This document shows, piece after piece, positions 39,049 through 47,972 of a DNA stretch of 64,000 nt. How positions within the stretch are numbered: position 1 is the stretch's first letter; every line of letters starts with the position of its first letter. Source of the DNA: Calothrix sp. NIES-4105 (GTDB lineage: Bacteria; Cyanobacteriota; Cyanobacteriia; Cyanobacteriales; Nostocaceae); contig NZ_AP018290.1 of assembly GCF_002368415.1 (NCBI RefSeq), forward strand, positions 496,001-560,000, given 5' to 3'. The notes below the pieces were generated by a model. The model worked only from the letters and a program-made list of their open reading frames with translations. It was not told where the DNA came from and ran no database searches. The translations under genes and the position numbers were made by a program.

Positions 39049-39076
39049 GTACAGACGCGATTAATCGAGTCTGTAC
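39049..39076. repeat. GTACAGAC-family palindrome
   Basis: GTACAGACGCGATTAATCGAGTCTGTAC is a palindrome with one mismatched pair, related in arms and core to the GTAGAGAC elements at 55721 and 56467. It is followed by ACCACAGA segments and lies between the stress-protein and desaturase genes. Confidence 0.7.
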
Positions 39077-39113
39077 TGTCTCTGTGGTAAAGAGAATTAC
39101 CACAGAAGCATAT

Positions 39114-40139
39114 TTACGGTAAATATCCTAATTTGCCGATAATGTCTTGGTTAGCTTTGAAATAACCATCATCAACATACGCAAAGTGAGTATTTAAATA
39201 ATGATGTGATTTTGGTAATGCATGGAAAGGAATAGATGGATATAAATGATGTTCCGCATGGAATGACATATTCCACATGAAAAATTGTGTAGGTATAAGT
39301 GTAAGTGTAGTCCGGGTATTCGTCAAAAGATTACCGTCGCGCGTACAACCAGTGTGTTCTGCCAGTAGAATAAAACGTAAAATTGGTTGACCGACCATTA
39401 GCGGTAGTAGCCAGTATATTAGAAACCAAGGTTGACCACAAAAAAGTGAAATAGCAAAGCTTACTATATATATAGTTAATTGTAAGCGAGTAGAACGTAT
39501 AACTTCAGCGCGCGCTGACTCAGGAATAAAAGGATAATCTTCAACTTGGCCGAGTGCAATACGAAAATGCCCCTGTATTTTACCTTTCCACCAAAGGAAA
39601 CCGCTCATAATTAGTAAATATTCTCCAAAATTGCTTGGTGTCAGGTCAGTTAGTTCTGGGTCTTTACCAGGAACGCGCGTATATAAATGATGCCATTTGT
39701 GGTAATGGCGAAAAAAAGTACTGTTGTAGAATGAGAGCAGTCCAGCAAACCAAGCGACTATTTTATTGAGGTTCGGTGAAGCAAAAGCAGTGCGATGAAC
39801 AGCTTCATGCATCGGCGCAAACATCGAAGCTATACTAAAACCATAGACAACAAGTGCTGGTACTGCTACTAATAAATTATGGTTTGTCGTCCATAAGTAG
39901 CCACTGCATCCCATAATCATAAGATGGAGAGCAAGTTGAATTAAACCTGAAACGTTAGAACGCACGTTGAGTTCATTCAATTGCTGCTTACTCAGAATAC
40001 GATGTGGGTTTTGTGTTTGAGTTGCTGCTTGTGCTTTGTTCGGTAGAGCAATGAGATTATCAGACATAAATTTAGTTAGATATTGAATTATTGATTTAGC
40101 GTAAGCCCTATCATTGTTTGCCAACAATATTTTATCCAC
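39114..40139 (-). CDS. membrane fatty acid desaturase family protein
   Basis: A di-iron membrane desaturase of 341 residues as drawn. The three histidine boxes are HEAVH (in APMHEAVHRTAF), HYHKWHH (in FFRHYHKWHHLYTRVPG) and HAEHH (in MSFHAEHHLYPSIPFH). Hydrophobic segments lie around LIQLALHLMIMGCSGYLW, LVAVPALVVYGFSIASMF and LTIYIVSFAISLFCG. Whether it desaturates acyl lipids or modifies carotenoids cannot be decided from sequence alone. The first start is a GTG at 40139 with AGGA overlapping it. The ATG at 40067 (MSDNLIALPNK) is an attractive alternative, giving 317 residues and omitting an N-terminus without family similarity. Confidence 0.88.
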   Translation of the reverse strand: MDKILLANNDRAYAKSIIQYLTKFMSDNLIALPNKAQAATQTQNPHRILSKQQLNELNVRSNVSGLIQLALHLMIMGCSGYLWTTNHNLLVAVPALVVYGFSIASMFAPMHEAVHRTAFASPNLNKIVAWFAGLLSFYNSTFFRHYHKWHHLYTRVPGKDPELTDLTPSNFGEYLLIMSGFLWWKGKIQGHFRIALGQVEDYPFIPESARAEVIRSTRLQLTIYIVSFAISLFCGQPWFLIYWLLPLMVGQPILRFILLAEHTGCTRDGNLLTNTRTTLTLIPTQFFMWNMSFHAEHHLYPSIPFHALPKSHHYLNTHFAYVDDGYFKANQDIIGKLGYLP

Positions 40140-40703
40140 TCCTGAGCGGGCTAATGGTCTGTGTGATTAATTTTGGGGAGTTGGCGCCTATCGTTACCGT
40201 ATGGTAGGGTGTGTGACGCTACGAAAAAACTCCGCCCTTCATGAAAAGACTTGTAGCGTCACGCACCGGCGCCCTCGTTGGTGCGGAGAGCGCACATGAT
40301 TTTTCATTTTATTGAAGATTGTAACGGCGCCCTCCACACCCTACCCAACATATCAAGATTAATGGCATGGCCTATTGGTCTATGTCATTAATTTTGGGGA
40401 GTTGGCGCCTGTCGTTACCTAGGTTTGTTACTGACGACCTTACCCTTAGTGAGAAGGTGCATTCCGGTGAGTAAAGGCACATGATAAAGAAAAAATGTAA
40501 TTAAAATAAGTAATCGTGATAGCAGAATTTGTGTTGTTGAATCTTTTTTTTGTTAAAGTAATCAATAGAAAAAGACTGCTGGAAAAATTATTAACTCAAA
40601 ACTTTTACTAAAGTATCTGATAAGTTTGATTTATATATAAGTTGGAGTCGGTTTGATTAACTCAATTATTAACTTAAGAGCAAATTTTTTGGAGTAGCAA
40701 ATT
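40140..40703. other. intergenic region with direct and inverted repeats
   Basis: No gene is visible. A 48-bp direct repeat occurs at 40151-40198 and 40372-40419 (about 44 of 48 identical, including TTTTGGGGAGTTGGCGCC). Between the two copies sit an inverted-repeat element (40204-40267) and the half-element CGGCGCCCTCCACACCCTACC near 40325. The right part is AT-rich, leading to the gene at 40704. Confidence 0.65.
40204..40267. repeat. inverted-repeat element (GTAGGGTGTGTGACGCTAC...GTAGCGTCACGCACC)
   Basis: A 64-bp element with long arms containing GTGACGCTAC and GTAGCGTCAC. The left half recurs at 60333-60356 and the right half at 21887-21902, so halves are also dispersed singly. Confidence 0.85.
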
Positions 40704-41174
40704 ATGATTAAGAATGATATAGAACTAGCGGTTGCTAAAAAGGAAGTAGAACAAATTATTGCATCACACAGCAATAGCCTAATGCCAGATGCAGATATGA
40801 TTTTGATGCAGAAGCTGCAAACCAAGATATCAGAATACGAAGCATTAGTATCTCATAACCCAGAGAATCCAATTCTTTTAGAAGTAGAAAGTGTTGAAAA
40901 AATCGTTGATTTACCAATAAAGGCTAGCATCGCTTTTAAGATTACTTCCCAAGAGCTAGCTAAGATTTGCGAATCGGAAACAATGGTTCAAACGCATCAG
41001 AATTGTGATGAGAGTAATTATGCATCAGACTTTTTAAGCATGATGAAAATTTTAGGTGTGCAATTAATTGATGATTTGTTTTTTGTAGCTCAGATGAGTA
41101 GTGAGTTAAAACAAAAATTACAATTTTTACGGATGGGAGAATGTTTACATAATAACATCCAAGAAGCTGCTTAA
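40704..41174 (+). CDS. hypothetical protein
   Basis: A 156-residue protein that I do not recognise. It has a good ribosome-binding site (GGAG in TTTTTTGGAGTAGC, nine bases before ATG). It is acidic and mostly helical in appearance: an N-terminal helix IELAVAKKEVEQIIASHSN, a middle part EVESVEKIVDLPIKASIAFKI, and a C-terminal stretch SDFLSMMKILGVQLIDDLFFVAQMSSELKQ. No signal peptide or membrane segment is seen. The first 40 residues resemble the start of small HigA-type antitoxin proteins, but the helix-turn-helix is not evident, so I do not assign that function. A strong hairpin follows the stop. Confidence 0.65.
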   Translation: MIKNDIELAVAKKEVEQIIASHSNSLMPDADMILMQKLQTKISEYEALVSHNPENPILLEVESVEKIVDLPIKASIAFKITSQELAKICESETMVQTHQNCDESNYASDFLSMMKILGVQLIDDLFFVAQMSSELKQKLQFLRMGECLHNNIQEAA

Positions 41175-41200
41175 AAGTTAATACCCGAAACAAACATTTT

Positions 41201-41224
41201 AGAGCCCGAATATATTCGGGCTCT
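41201..41224 (+). terminator. hairpin after the hypothetical gene
   Basis: A perfect 10-bp stem, AGAGCCCGAA and TTCGGGCTCT, with a TATA loop begins 26 bases after the stop. The 3' T-run is missing, but stem strength and position support termination or 3'-end stabilisation. Confidence 0.6.
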
Positions 41225-41377
41225 ACGTGTATTGTATGAACAGACAATCTGCTGTAGTAGGCGCCTTGTGGTAGGCGAATTATCTATTTTTTACTAGTTC
41301 CACCTTCTGATGTATTTTGCTTAACATCACATCCTCTAAATAAAAATTTATTTACGACGGCGCCAATAAAAATTCAT

Positions 41378-41597
41378 TGTAAAAATTACGATTACTGATA
41401 ATGGTAAAGGAATGAGCGCTCAAATAAAAAGCAAAATATTTGACAATTTATTTACCACCAAATCAGTTGGAAAAGGTACAGGTTTGGGGTTGGCTATCGC
41501 CAAACAAATCATCGAAGAAAAACACAAAGGGATAATCGAAGTGAATTCTGTATCGGGAAATACAGAATTTGGAATTATTATACCCCTAGCTAGCTAA
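41378..41597 (+). pseudogene. histidine kinase C-terminal fragment
   Basis: The frame reads VKITITDNGKGMSAQIKSKI, then [20 protein letters not shown], and ends IIIPLAS with a stop. This is the ATP-binding end of a histidine kinase, very close to the C-termini of the kinases at 42376-47775 and 50702-51967 ([27 protein letters not shown]). The catalytic His, N-box and all sensory parts are missing, and the final GEGT motif is altered to SGNT, so this is a remnant of a third copy. Confidence 0.8.
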
Positions 41598-41638
41598 TTT
41601 GAATATATAATAATCCTGTTTGATTTTTGAATCACACG

Positions 41639-41661
41639 TAAGGTGGGCACTGCCCACCTTA
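41639..41661. repeat. TAAGGTGGGCA hairpin repeat
   Basis: TAAGGTGGGCA and TGCCCACCTTA form a perfect 11-bp stem around a single C. A related copy, GTAAGGTGGGCAGTGCCCACC, lies at 29630-29650. It separates the kinase fragment from the RTX remnant. Confidence 0.75.
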
Positions 41662-41738
41662 CAGATTGACTATATGGGGTTTTTGTTGTTTTAACTGACA
41701 AAATATTTTATCTAATACTTCCAGCCAGTATCAGAGAC

Positions 41739-42309
41739 GTGCCCTTACCAGGTTCTATACCAGGTTTACTAGCTGCCTTTGGGGCGGGTATCAATGAGGA
41801 AATTTGGTTCCGGTTGGGTGTATTAACTGCCTTGGTTGGTTTTGGGTTAATGGTGGTGATGGCGATGACAACATATATATATGATGATGAGGGTGCAGAT
41901 ACAATTGATGGTGGTGCTGGTAGTGACTACCTGGAATTAAATTTATCAGCTAGTACTAGTGATTTAAGCGTCAGCTATAACAACACCAACAACACATATC
42001 AAGTAACTGGTGGCACAAGCTTTAAAAATATTGAACGCTTAAACTTAACTACTGGTAGTGGTAACGATAATATTAACCTTGCCAATAGTACTAACCGTTT
42101 CCGCTGGCGCAGGCAACGACACGATAACTGGCGGAAATGCTAATGATGTGCTTTATGGTGATGGGGGCAACGACACCATCAATGGTGGTGCAGGCAACGA
42201 TATCATAAACATTATTGGGGTACAAAATCGTCCGTTGCGGTTGCTATTTATGGCAACTTCCCTAGAACATCCAGGTATTGCACCCGACCCCAAAGGCGCC
42301 TGCAATTAA
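41739..42309 (+). pseudogene. mosaic remnant: CPBP-like, RTX calcium-binding and CHAT-like pieces
   Basis: The first frame opens with FGAGINEEIWFRLGVLTALVGFGL, resembling the EExxxR helix of CPBP intramembrane proteases. It then runs into GADTIDGGAGSDYLELNL, typical of RTX calcium-binding repeats, before losing frame near 42100. A second frame continues with [21 protein letters not shown] repeats and ends with [19 protein letters not shown], similar to the N-terminus of some CHAT proteins. No single intact gene can be drawn. It appears to be several gene ends joined by deletions. Confidence 0.65.
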
Positions 42310-42375
42310 ATGTTTATATATGGGAACACTAACTTCATAAAGCAAAAGTAACTTTGCAAAATGAGGTAAGTATAA

Positions 42376-45300
42376 ATGACTATGAGAAGTAACACCCCAG
42401 TTATTCCCGGATACAAAGTTAGCGAACAGTTATATGCTGGTTCCAAAAGCGTAGTATATCGAGCGATTCGAGAACGAGACTCAATACAGGTAGTGATTAA
42501 GCTTTTAGCCTCAGAATATCCCAGTTTTAACGAATTATTGCAGTTTCGTAACCAGTACATCATTAGCAAAAATCTCAATCTAAACGGTATTATCCGTCCT
42601 TTATCATTAGAAGTCTATGAGAATGGTTATATTTTGGTAATGGAAGATACTGGGGGAGTTTCTTTACGAGAATACATCAAAACCAATACACTTTCACTTG
42701 TTGAATTTTTGACTCTGGCAATTCAATTAACCGACATTCTCCAGGGCTTACAGCACAACCGTGTTATTCACAAAGACATTAAACCCGCAAACATCCTAAT
42801 TCATCCTGAAACAAAACAAGTTCAACTTATAGATTTTAGTATCGCTTCCCTACTACCCAGAGAAACCCAAGAAATTAAAAGTCCTAATGTTTTAGAAGGA
42901 ACCCTCGCTTATATTTCCCCCGAACAAACAGGAAGAATGAACCGAGGAATTGACTATCGCAGCGATTTTTATTCTTTGGGTGTAACATTTTATGAATTAT
43001 TGACAGGAGAATTACCATTTATATCTAATGACCCGATGGAGTTAGTGCATTGTCATATTGCTCAACTGCCTGCTTGCGTATCTGATGTGACAGAGATACC
43101 GCAAGTTATCAGTAAAATGATTATTAAACTCATGGCGAAAAACGCCGAAGATAGATATCAAAGCGCTTTGGGATTAAAGCACGATTTAGAAAATTGTTTG
43201 TGTCAACTAAAAAATACAGGTGAAATTACTTATTTTGAAATCGGTACGCAGGATTTATGCGAGCTATTTCTCATCCCTGAAAAACTCTATGGTCGCGAAG
43301 CTGAAGTCAAGGCATTATTGGAAGCATTCAATCGCGTTGCAGACAATCCAAAATCGGAGATGATGCTAGTGGCGGGATTTTCGGGGATTGGTAAAACTGC
43401 GGTTGTTTCGTCCGTCCACAAGCCAATTACCCGCTCGAATGGGTATTTTATCAAAGGTAAGTTTGACCAATTCAATCGCAATATTCCGTTATCAGCCTTT
43501 GTGCAAGCTCTACGCGATTTGATGGGGCAATTACTTTCAGAATCTGACGTACAACTTCAAGAGTGGCGAAGTTTGATTTTAGAAGCTGTAGGAGAGAATG
43601 GACAGGTTCTAATTGAGGTGATTCCAGAACTAGAGCGGGTGATTGGCAAGCAACAAAGCGTTTTAGAGCTATCGGGAACTGCGGCACAGAATCGCTTTAA
43701 CTTGTTGTTGCGTAATTTTACTGAGGTGTTCACGACAAAAGAGCATCCACTGGTAATGTTTTTAGATGACTTACAGTGGGCAGATTCGGCATCACTCCAG
43801 TTGATTAAACTACTGATGAGGGATAACGGGTATTTATTTTTGTTGGGCGCCTATCGAGATAATGAAGTTTCGCCAGCGCATCCTTTTATGTTGATGGTGG
43901 AGGAGCTTATCAAGAGTGAGGTAACAGTTAATACAATTACCCTGGCGCCGCTCGCCTTTGATGATACTTTGCAGCTAGTTGCCGATACTCTACATTGTTC
44001 AACTTCATCAGCGCGTCCCCTCACAGAATTAATTGAACGCAAAACTCAAGGCAATCCCTTTTTTAGCACGCAGTTTCTCAAAGCATTATACGAAGATGGT
44101 CATATTAAGTTTAACGAAGGGATAAAAGGGGGATGGGAATGCGATATTGCCCAAATCAATACCCTATCTCTCACAGAGGATGTGGTGGAGTTTATGGCAC
44201 AGCAATTACAGAAATTGCCCACTGAGACTCAAGAGATTTTGAAACTCGCAGCTTGTATTGGCAATAAGTTTGATTTAGATACGTTGGCAATTGTTTCAGA
44301 ACAATCAGAAGCTTCAACGGCAGCAGTTTTATGGAAAGCCTTGCAGGAAGGAATGATTCTGCCACAAAGTCAGGTGTATAAATTTTATCTTAGCGATGAG
44401 GTAAATACGAATATTAACAACATCAAAAATGTAGGCTATCGGTTTCTACACGATAGGGTGCAACAAGCTGCCTATTCTCTGATTCCCGACGACCAAAAAC
44501 AAACGACCCACTACCACATCGGACAATTACTGCGGCAAAAAATATCTCCTGAAGCTATAGAAGACTATATTTTTGATGTTATCAATCAATTAAATTATGG
44601 AACTTGTTTAATTACCGAACAAACCGAACGCGACGAGCTAGCGAGACTAAATCTCATCGCTTGTCACAAAGCCAAAACTGCTACAGCTTATCAAGCCGCG
44701 CGTGAATATGCCACCACAGGATTATCTCTGCTTGGAGAAAATGCTTGGCAGCGACAATATAAAATGTGTATATCGTTCCATAACGATTTAACAGAATTGG
44801 CAGCGCTCAGTGGTGACTTTGAGACAATGGAGCAGTTGATTGAAACGGTTACTAAACACGCACAATCTTTACTCGAAAAGGTTTGTGTTTACCGCATAAA
44901 GATTTTAGCCAATGTCTCCCAGAATAAACTGACTGAAGCCATCGCCATTGCCGAACAACTCTTACAACAGTTAGGTGTAACTTTTCCTGAAGCATGTACA
45001 CCTGAAAATATTCAATACAGTATTGCAGAAACTGAAAAACTGATTGGAGACAGGGAAATTGGCGCCTTGGTTAACCTGCCTCGGATGACGGATGCTCTTA
45101 AAATCGCCATTGTGCAGATTGCTAATAGTATTATGCCAGCCGCTTCTATCTCTGGTTCTCCGTTATATCCGCTACTAGTTTGCTTATCAGTTAAGTTATC
45201 TATTCAATATGGGAATGCATTGGCTTCAGGCTATGCTTATGTCAATTATGGCATCATTGCTTGTAATATGAAGCAAGATGTGGATACAGGGGTAAAGTTT

Positions 45301-47775
45301 GGTGAATTGGCACTGCGAGTTGTCTCTGAACTAGATGCATATAGTAGCAAACCAGAGGTTTTAGTTGTATCAGGATTATTCATCTCGCACCGCAAATCTC
45401 ACATTAAAGAAACACTACCACTTTTGCAAGAAGGATATGCGGTTGCGTTAGAAGTTGGAAATCACGAAGCTGCGGGATATAGTGGGCATACTTTCTGTCT
45501 CAATTCTTTTTGGTGCGGTCAGCCCCTCACTACTTTGGAGCAAGATACTGGCGCCTTCTGCAATGGGTTAGTGCAATTAAATCAATTGACAACAGCTAAT
45601 TGGTGTCGAATCTATTGGCAATCTATCTTAAATTTGCTAGGTGGTGTGGAGCATCCTAGTATATTGTCTGGTGAGGTTTTGACAGAAACAGAATTTTTGC
45701 CGCTACTGATTTCTTGCCATGACTTTTCTGGGTTATGTCTCTTCTATTTATATAAGCTGATGCTTTGCTACCTGTTTGGGGAAATTGAATCAGCCCAAAA
45801 CCATGCAGTTGAAATTAGGCGCTGTTTAATGGCAGCCGCTGGAAGTGTTAGTGAACCCGTGTTTTATTTTTACGATTCTTTAACCGCTTTAGCAACTAGT
45901 ACATCAGAAGAGACATTAGAAGCATTATTAAGACGGGTGGAACAAAACCAAACGCAGTTATCTCACTGGGCACACTACGCTCCTATGAACCACCAGCATA
46001 AGGTTGATTTGGTGGAAGCAGAAAAATGCCGAGTTTTGGGACAGACAACAAAAGCTATTGAATTATATGACAAGGCTATTAGTGGCGCCAAAGTTAACGG
46101 GTACATTCAAGAAGAAGCTCTCGCTAACGAGCTTGGCGCTTTATTTTATCTCGACTGGGGTAAAGAAAAAGTTGCTGCTGGCTACATGCAGGAAGCATAC
46201 TACTGCTATGCTCGGTGGTCCGGTAAAGCTAAAACGGATGATTTAGAAAAACGTTATCCCCAACTTCTCAAACCGATCCTACAACAGCAACGACTTAATC
46301 TGAATCCCTTAGAAACTATTGCGACTGTCGCCCGTAGCTCAATTTCTACATCAACTTGTACTACCACAGGTAGCACCAGTATCTCCGATGTTCTAGATTT
46401 TACCTCTGTTCTGAAAGCGGCTCAAGCGATTTCCAGCAGTATTGATGTAGATGAATTAATCACTACGGTAACGAAAATTATCTTAGAAAATTCTGGCGCC
46501 TTAAAAACTGTCTTAATTCTTCCTGAAGAAAATATATGGCAAGTGCGAGCAATTACTTTTATCAATCACGAAAACAAACAACCAGGTGAAATTAAAAGTA
46601 TTCTAACTTCCGAATCAATTGATAAAAGTGAATATATACCTAGAAAAATAATTAATTACGTCAAAAATACCCAAAAAACAATAGTTATAGATAATTGTCA
46701 AACAGATATTTCTGGCGTGATTGGCGAATATATGCTTAAACATAAACCAAAAAGCGTATTATGCACACCAATTATTAACCAAGGAAATTTGATGGGTATT
46801 TTATATCTGGAAAATCAAATCACTTCCTCTGTATTTACAAAAAACAAACTGGAAGTCATTAACTTACTTTCCTCTCAAGCAGCAATATCACTATTAAATG
46901 CAAGACTTTATCAACAAGCTACTGAAGCACTACAAGATTTACAACAAGCGCAATTACAAATAGTGCAAAGCGAGAAAATGTCCGCACTAGGTAATTTAGT
47001 TGCCGGAGTTGCCCATGAAATGAACAATCCTTTAGGCTTTATTGCAGCGACTCTCAAACAAACTCAACCTGCGATTGCTGATATTAGCGAACACTTGAAA
47101 TTATACCAAGAAATAACCAATGTTGATGATGACAAAATTATCGACCATGCAGAATCAATAGATTTAGATTATACGTTATCAGATTTACCCAAGATGGTTG
47201 ATGCAATGGTAATGGCATGTGACAGGTTAAAAAATATCAGCACCAGCTTAAGAACTTTCTCGCGCGCGGATAAAGATTATAAAGTGCCATTTAACATCCA
47301 TGAAGGCATCGATAGTACAATTCTAATATTGAAACATCGCCTTAAAGCCAACGAACAACGTCCAGCAATTGAAGTCATAACAGAGTACGGTAATTTACCA
47401 CAAATCGAGTGCTTCCCCGGACAATTAAATCAGGCATTCATGAATATTCTGGCAAATGCCATTGACGCATTAGAAGAATCTAATACGGGACGGAGTTTCG
47501 AGTCAATTAAAACAAACCCTAACAAAATTACAATTAAAACCTCAGTCGAGAATAATAATCTAAAAATATCAATTGCTGATAATGGTAAGGGAATGAGCGA
47601 AGAAGTTCAACAAAAAATATTTGACCATTTATTTACTACCAAGGGAGTGGGAAAAGGTACAGGGTTGGGATTGGCTATAGCTAAACAAATTGTTGAAGAA
47701 AAACACGGAGGTAAGTTAAGTTGCAATTCTGTTTTCGGTGAGGGCACAGAATTTGTGATTATGCTTTCGCAATAA
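42376..47775 (+). CDS. trifunctional Ser/Thr kinase - AAA ATPase - GAF - histidine kinase, second copy
   Basis: A 1799-residue paralogue of the protein at 21957-27236. The Ser/Thr kinase (about 10-275) has VVIKLLA, HKDIKPANIL (near 132), IDFSIAS for DFG and SPEQTGRMNRGIDYRSDFYSLG. The NTPase has GFSGIGKTA (near 333) and VMFLDDLQWAD. GAF is at about 1345-1510. The histidine kinase differs in subtype from the first copy: the acceptor is VAGVAHEMNNPLGF (His about 1545), with LANAIDALEES, DNGKGMSEE and [10 protein letters not shown]. This end closely matches the REC-kinase at 50702-51967, suggesting module exchange. It begins the intact part of a signalling cluster on the plus strand. AT-rich sequence with an AAAATGAGGTAAG segment precedes the start. 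Confidence 0.95.
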   Translation: MTMRSNTPVIPGYKVSEQLYAGSKSVVYRAIRERDSIQVVIKLLASEYPSFNELLQFRNQYIISKNLNLNGIIRPLSLEVYENGYILVMEDTGGVSLREYIKTNTLSLVEFLTLAIQLTDILQGLQHNRVIHKDIKPANILIHPETKQVQLIDFSIASLLPRETQEIKSPNVLEGTLAYISPEQTGRMNRGIDYRSDFYSLGVTFYELLTGELPFISNDPMELVHCHIAQLPACVSDVTEIPQVISKMIIKLMAKNAEDRYQSALGLKHDLENCLCQLKNTGEITYFEIGTQDLCELFLIPEKLYGREAEVKALLEAFNRVADNPKSEMMLVAGFSGIGKTAVVSSVHKPITRSNGYFIKGKFDQFNRNIPLSAFVQALRDLMGQLLSESDVQLQEWRSLILEAVGENGQVLIEVIPELERVIGKQQSVLELSGTAAQNRFNLLLRNFTEVFTTKEHPLVMFLDDLQWADSASLQLIKLLMRDNGYLFLLGAYRDNEVSPAHPFMLMVEELIKSEVTVNTITLAPLAFDDTLQLVADTLHCSTSSARPLTELIERKTQGNPFFSTQFLKALYEDGHIKFNEGIKGGWECDIAQINTLSLTEDVVEFMAQQLQKLPTETQEILKLAACIGNKFDLDTLAIVSEQSEASTAAVLWKALQEGMILPQSQVYKFYLSDEVNTNINNIKNVGYRFLHDRVQQAAYSLIPDDQKQTTHYHIGQLLRQKISPEAIEDYIFDVINQLNYGTCLITEQTERDELARLNLIACHKAKTATAYQAAREYATTGLSLLGENAWQRQYKMCISFHNDLTELAALSGDFETMEQLIETVTKHAQSLLEKVCVYRIKILANVSQNKLTEAIAIAEQLLQQLGVTFPEACTPENIQYSIAETEKLIGDREIGALVNLPRMTDALKIAIVQIANSIMPAASISGSPLYPLLVCLSVKLSIQYGNALASGYAYVNYGIIACNMKQDVDTGVKFGELALRVVSELDAYSSKPEVLVVSGLFISHRKSHIKETLPLLQEGYAVALEVGNHEAAGYSGHTFCLNSFWCGQPLTTLEQDTGAFCNGLVQLNQLTTANWCRIYWQSILNLLGGVEHPSILSGEVLTETEFLPLLISCHDFSGLCLFYLYKLMLCYLFGEIESAQNHAVEIRRCLMAAAGSVSEPVFYFYDSLTALATSTSEETLEALLRRVEQNQTQLSHWAHYAPMNHQHKVDLVEAEKCRVLGQTTKAIELYDKAISGAKVNGYIQEEALANELGALFYLDWGKEKVAAGYMQEAYYCYARWSGKAKTDDLEKRYPQLLKPILQQQRLNLNPLETIATVARSSISTSTCTTTGSTSISDVLDFTSVLKAAQAISSSIDVDELITTVTKIILENSGALKTVLILPEENIWQVRAITFINHENKQPGEIKSILTSESIDKSEYIPRKIINYVKNTQKTIVIDNCQTDISGVIGEYMLKHKPKSVLCTPIINQGNLMGILYLENQITSSVFTKNKLEVINLLSSQAAISLLNARLYQQATEALQDLQQAQLQIVQSEKMSALGNLVAGVAHEMNNPLGFIAATLKQTQPAIADISEHLKLYQEITNVDDDKIIDHAESIDLDYTLSDLPKMVDAMVMACDRLKNISTSLRTFSRADKDYKVPFNIHEGIDSTILILKHRLKANEQRPAIEVITEYGNLPQIECFPGQLNQAFMNILANAIDALEESNTGRSFESIKTNPNKITIKTSVENNNLKISIADNGKGMSEEVQQKIFDHLFTTKGVGKGTGLGLAIAKQIVEEKHGGKLSCNSVFGEGTEFVIMLSQ

Positions 47776-47784
47776 TTTAGATTG

Positions 47785-47851
47785 ATAGTGCGTGAAAGCA
47801 AATTAATTTTGCGTTACATTGCTGACTGTAATAGCGCAGATCGCACCCTAG
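47785..47851. repeat. diverged inverted-repeat element (AGTGCGTGAAAGC...CGCACCCTAG)
   Basis: The ends and the internal TTACATTGCTGACTGTAATAGC match the copy at 29536-29603, but the right arm is altered (GCGCAGATCGCACCC). It separates two kinase genes. Confidence 0.6.
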
Positions 47852-47972
47852 CCATTTTTCTGGCGCCGAGAAATTACCTTAAGTAAGCAACAGACCAAAT
47901 TTTTGCTAAAAATGTAAATTTTTACACGTATTTGGGAATACTAAGCGCAAAAGGCTTAAGGATGAGCGCAGT

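Noticed and set aside
40704-41174. HigA-type antitoxin assignment for the 156-residue protein
   Set aside because: Only the N-terminal 40 residues are reminiscent; no helix-turn-helix or adjacent toxin gene is visible.
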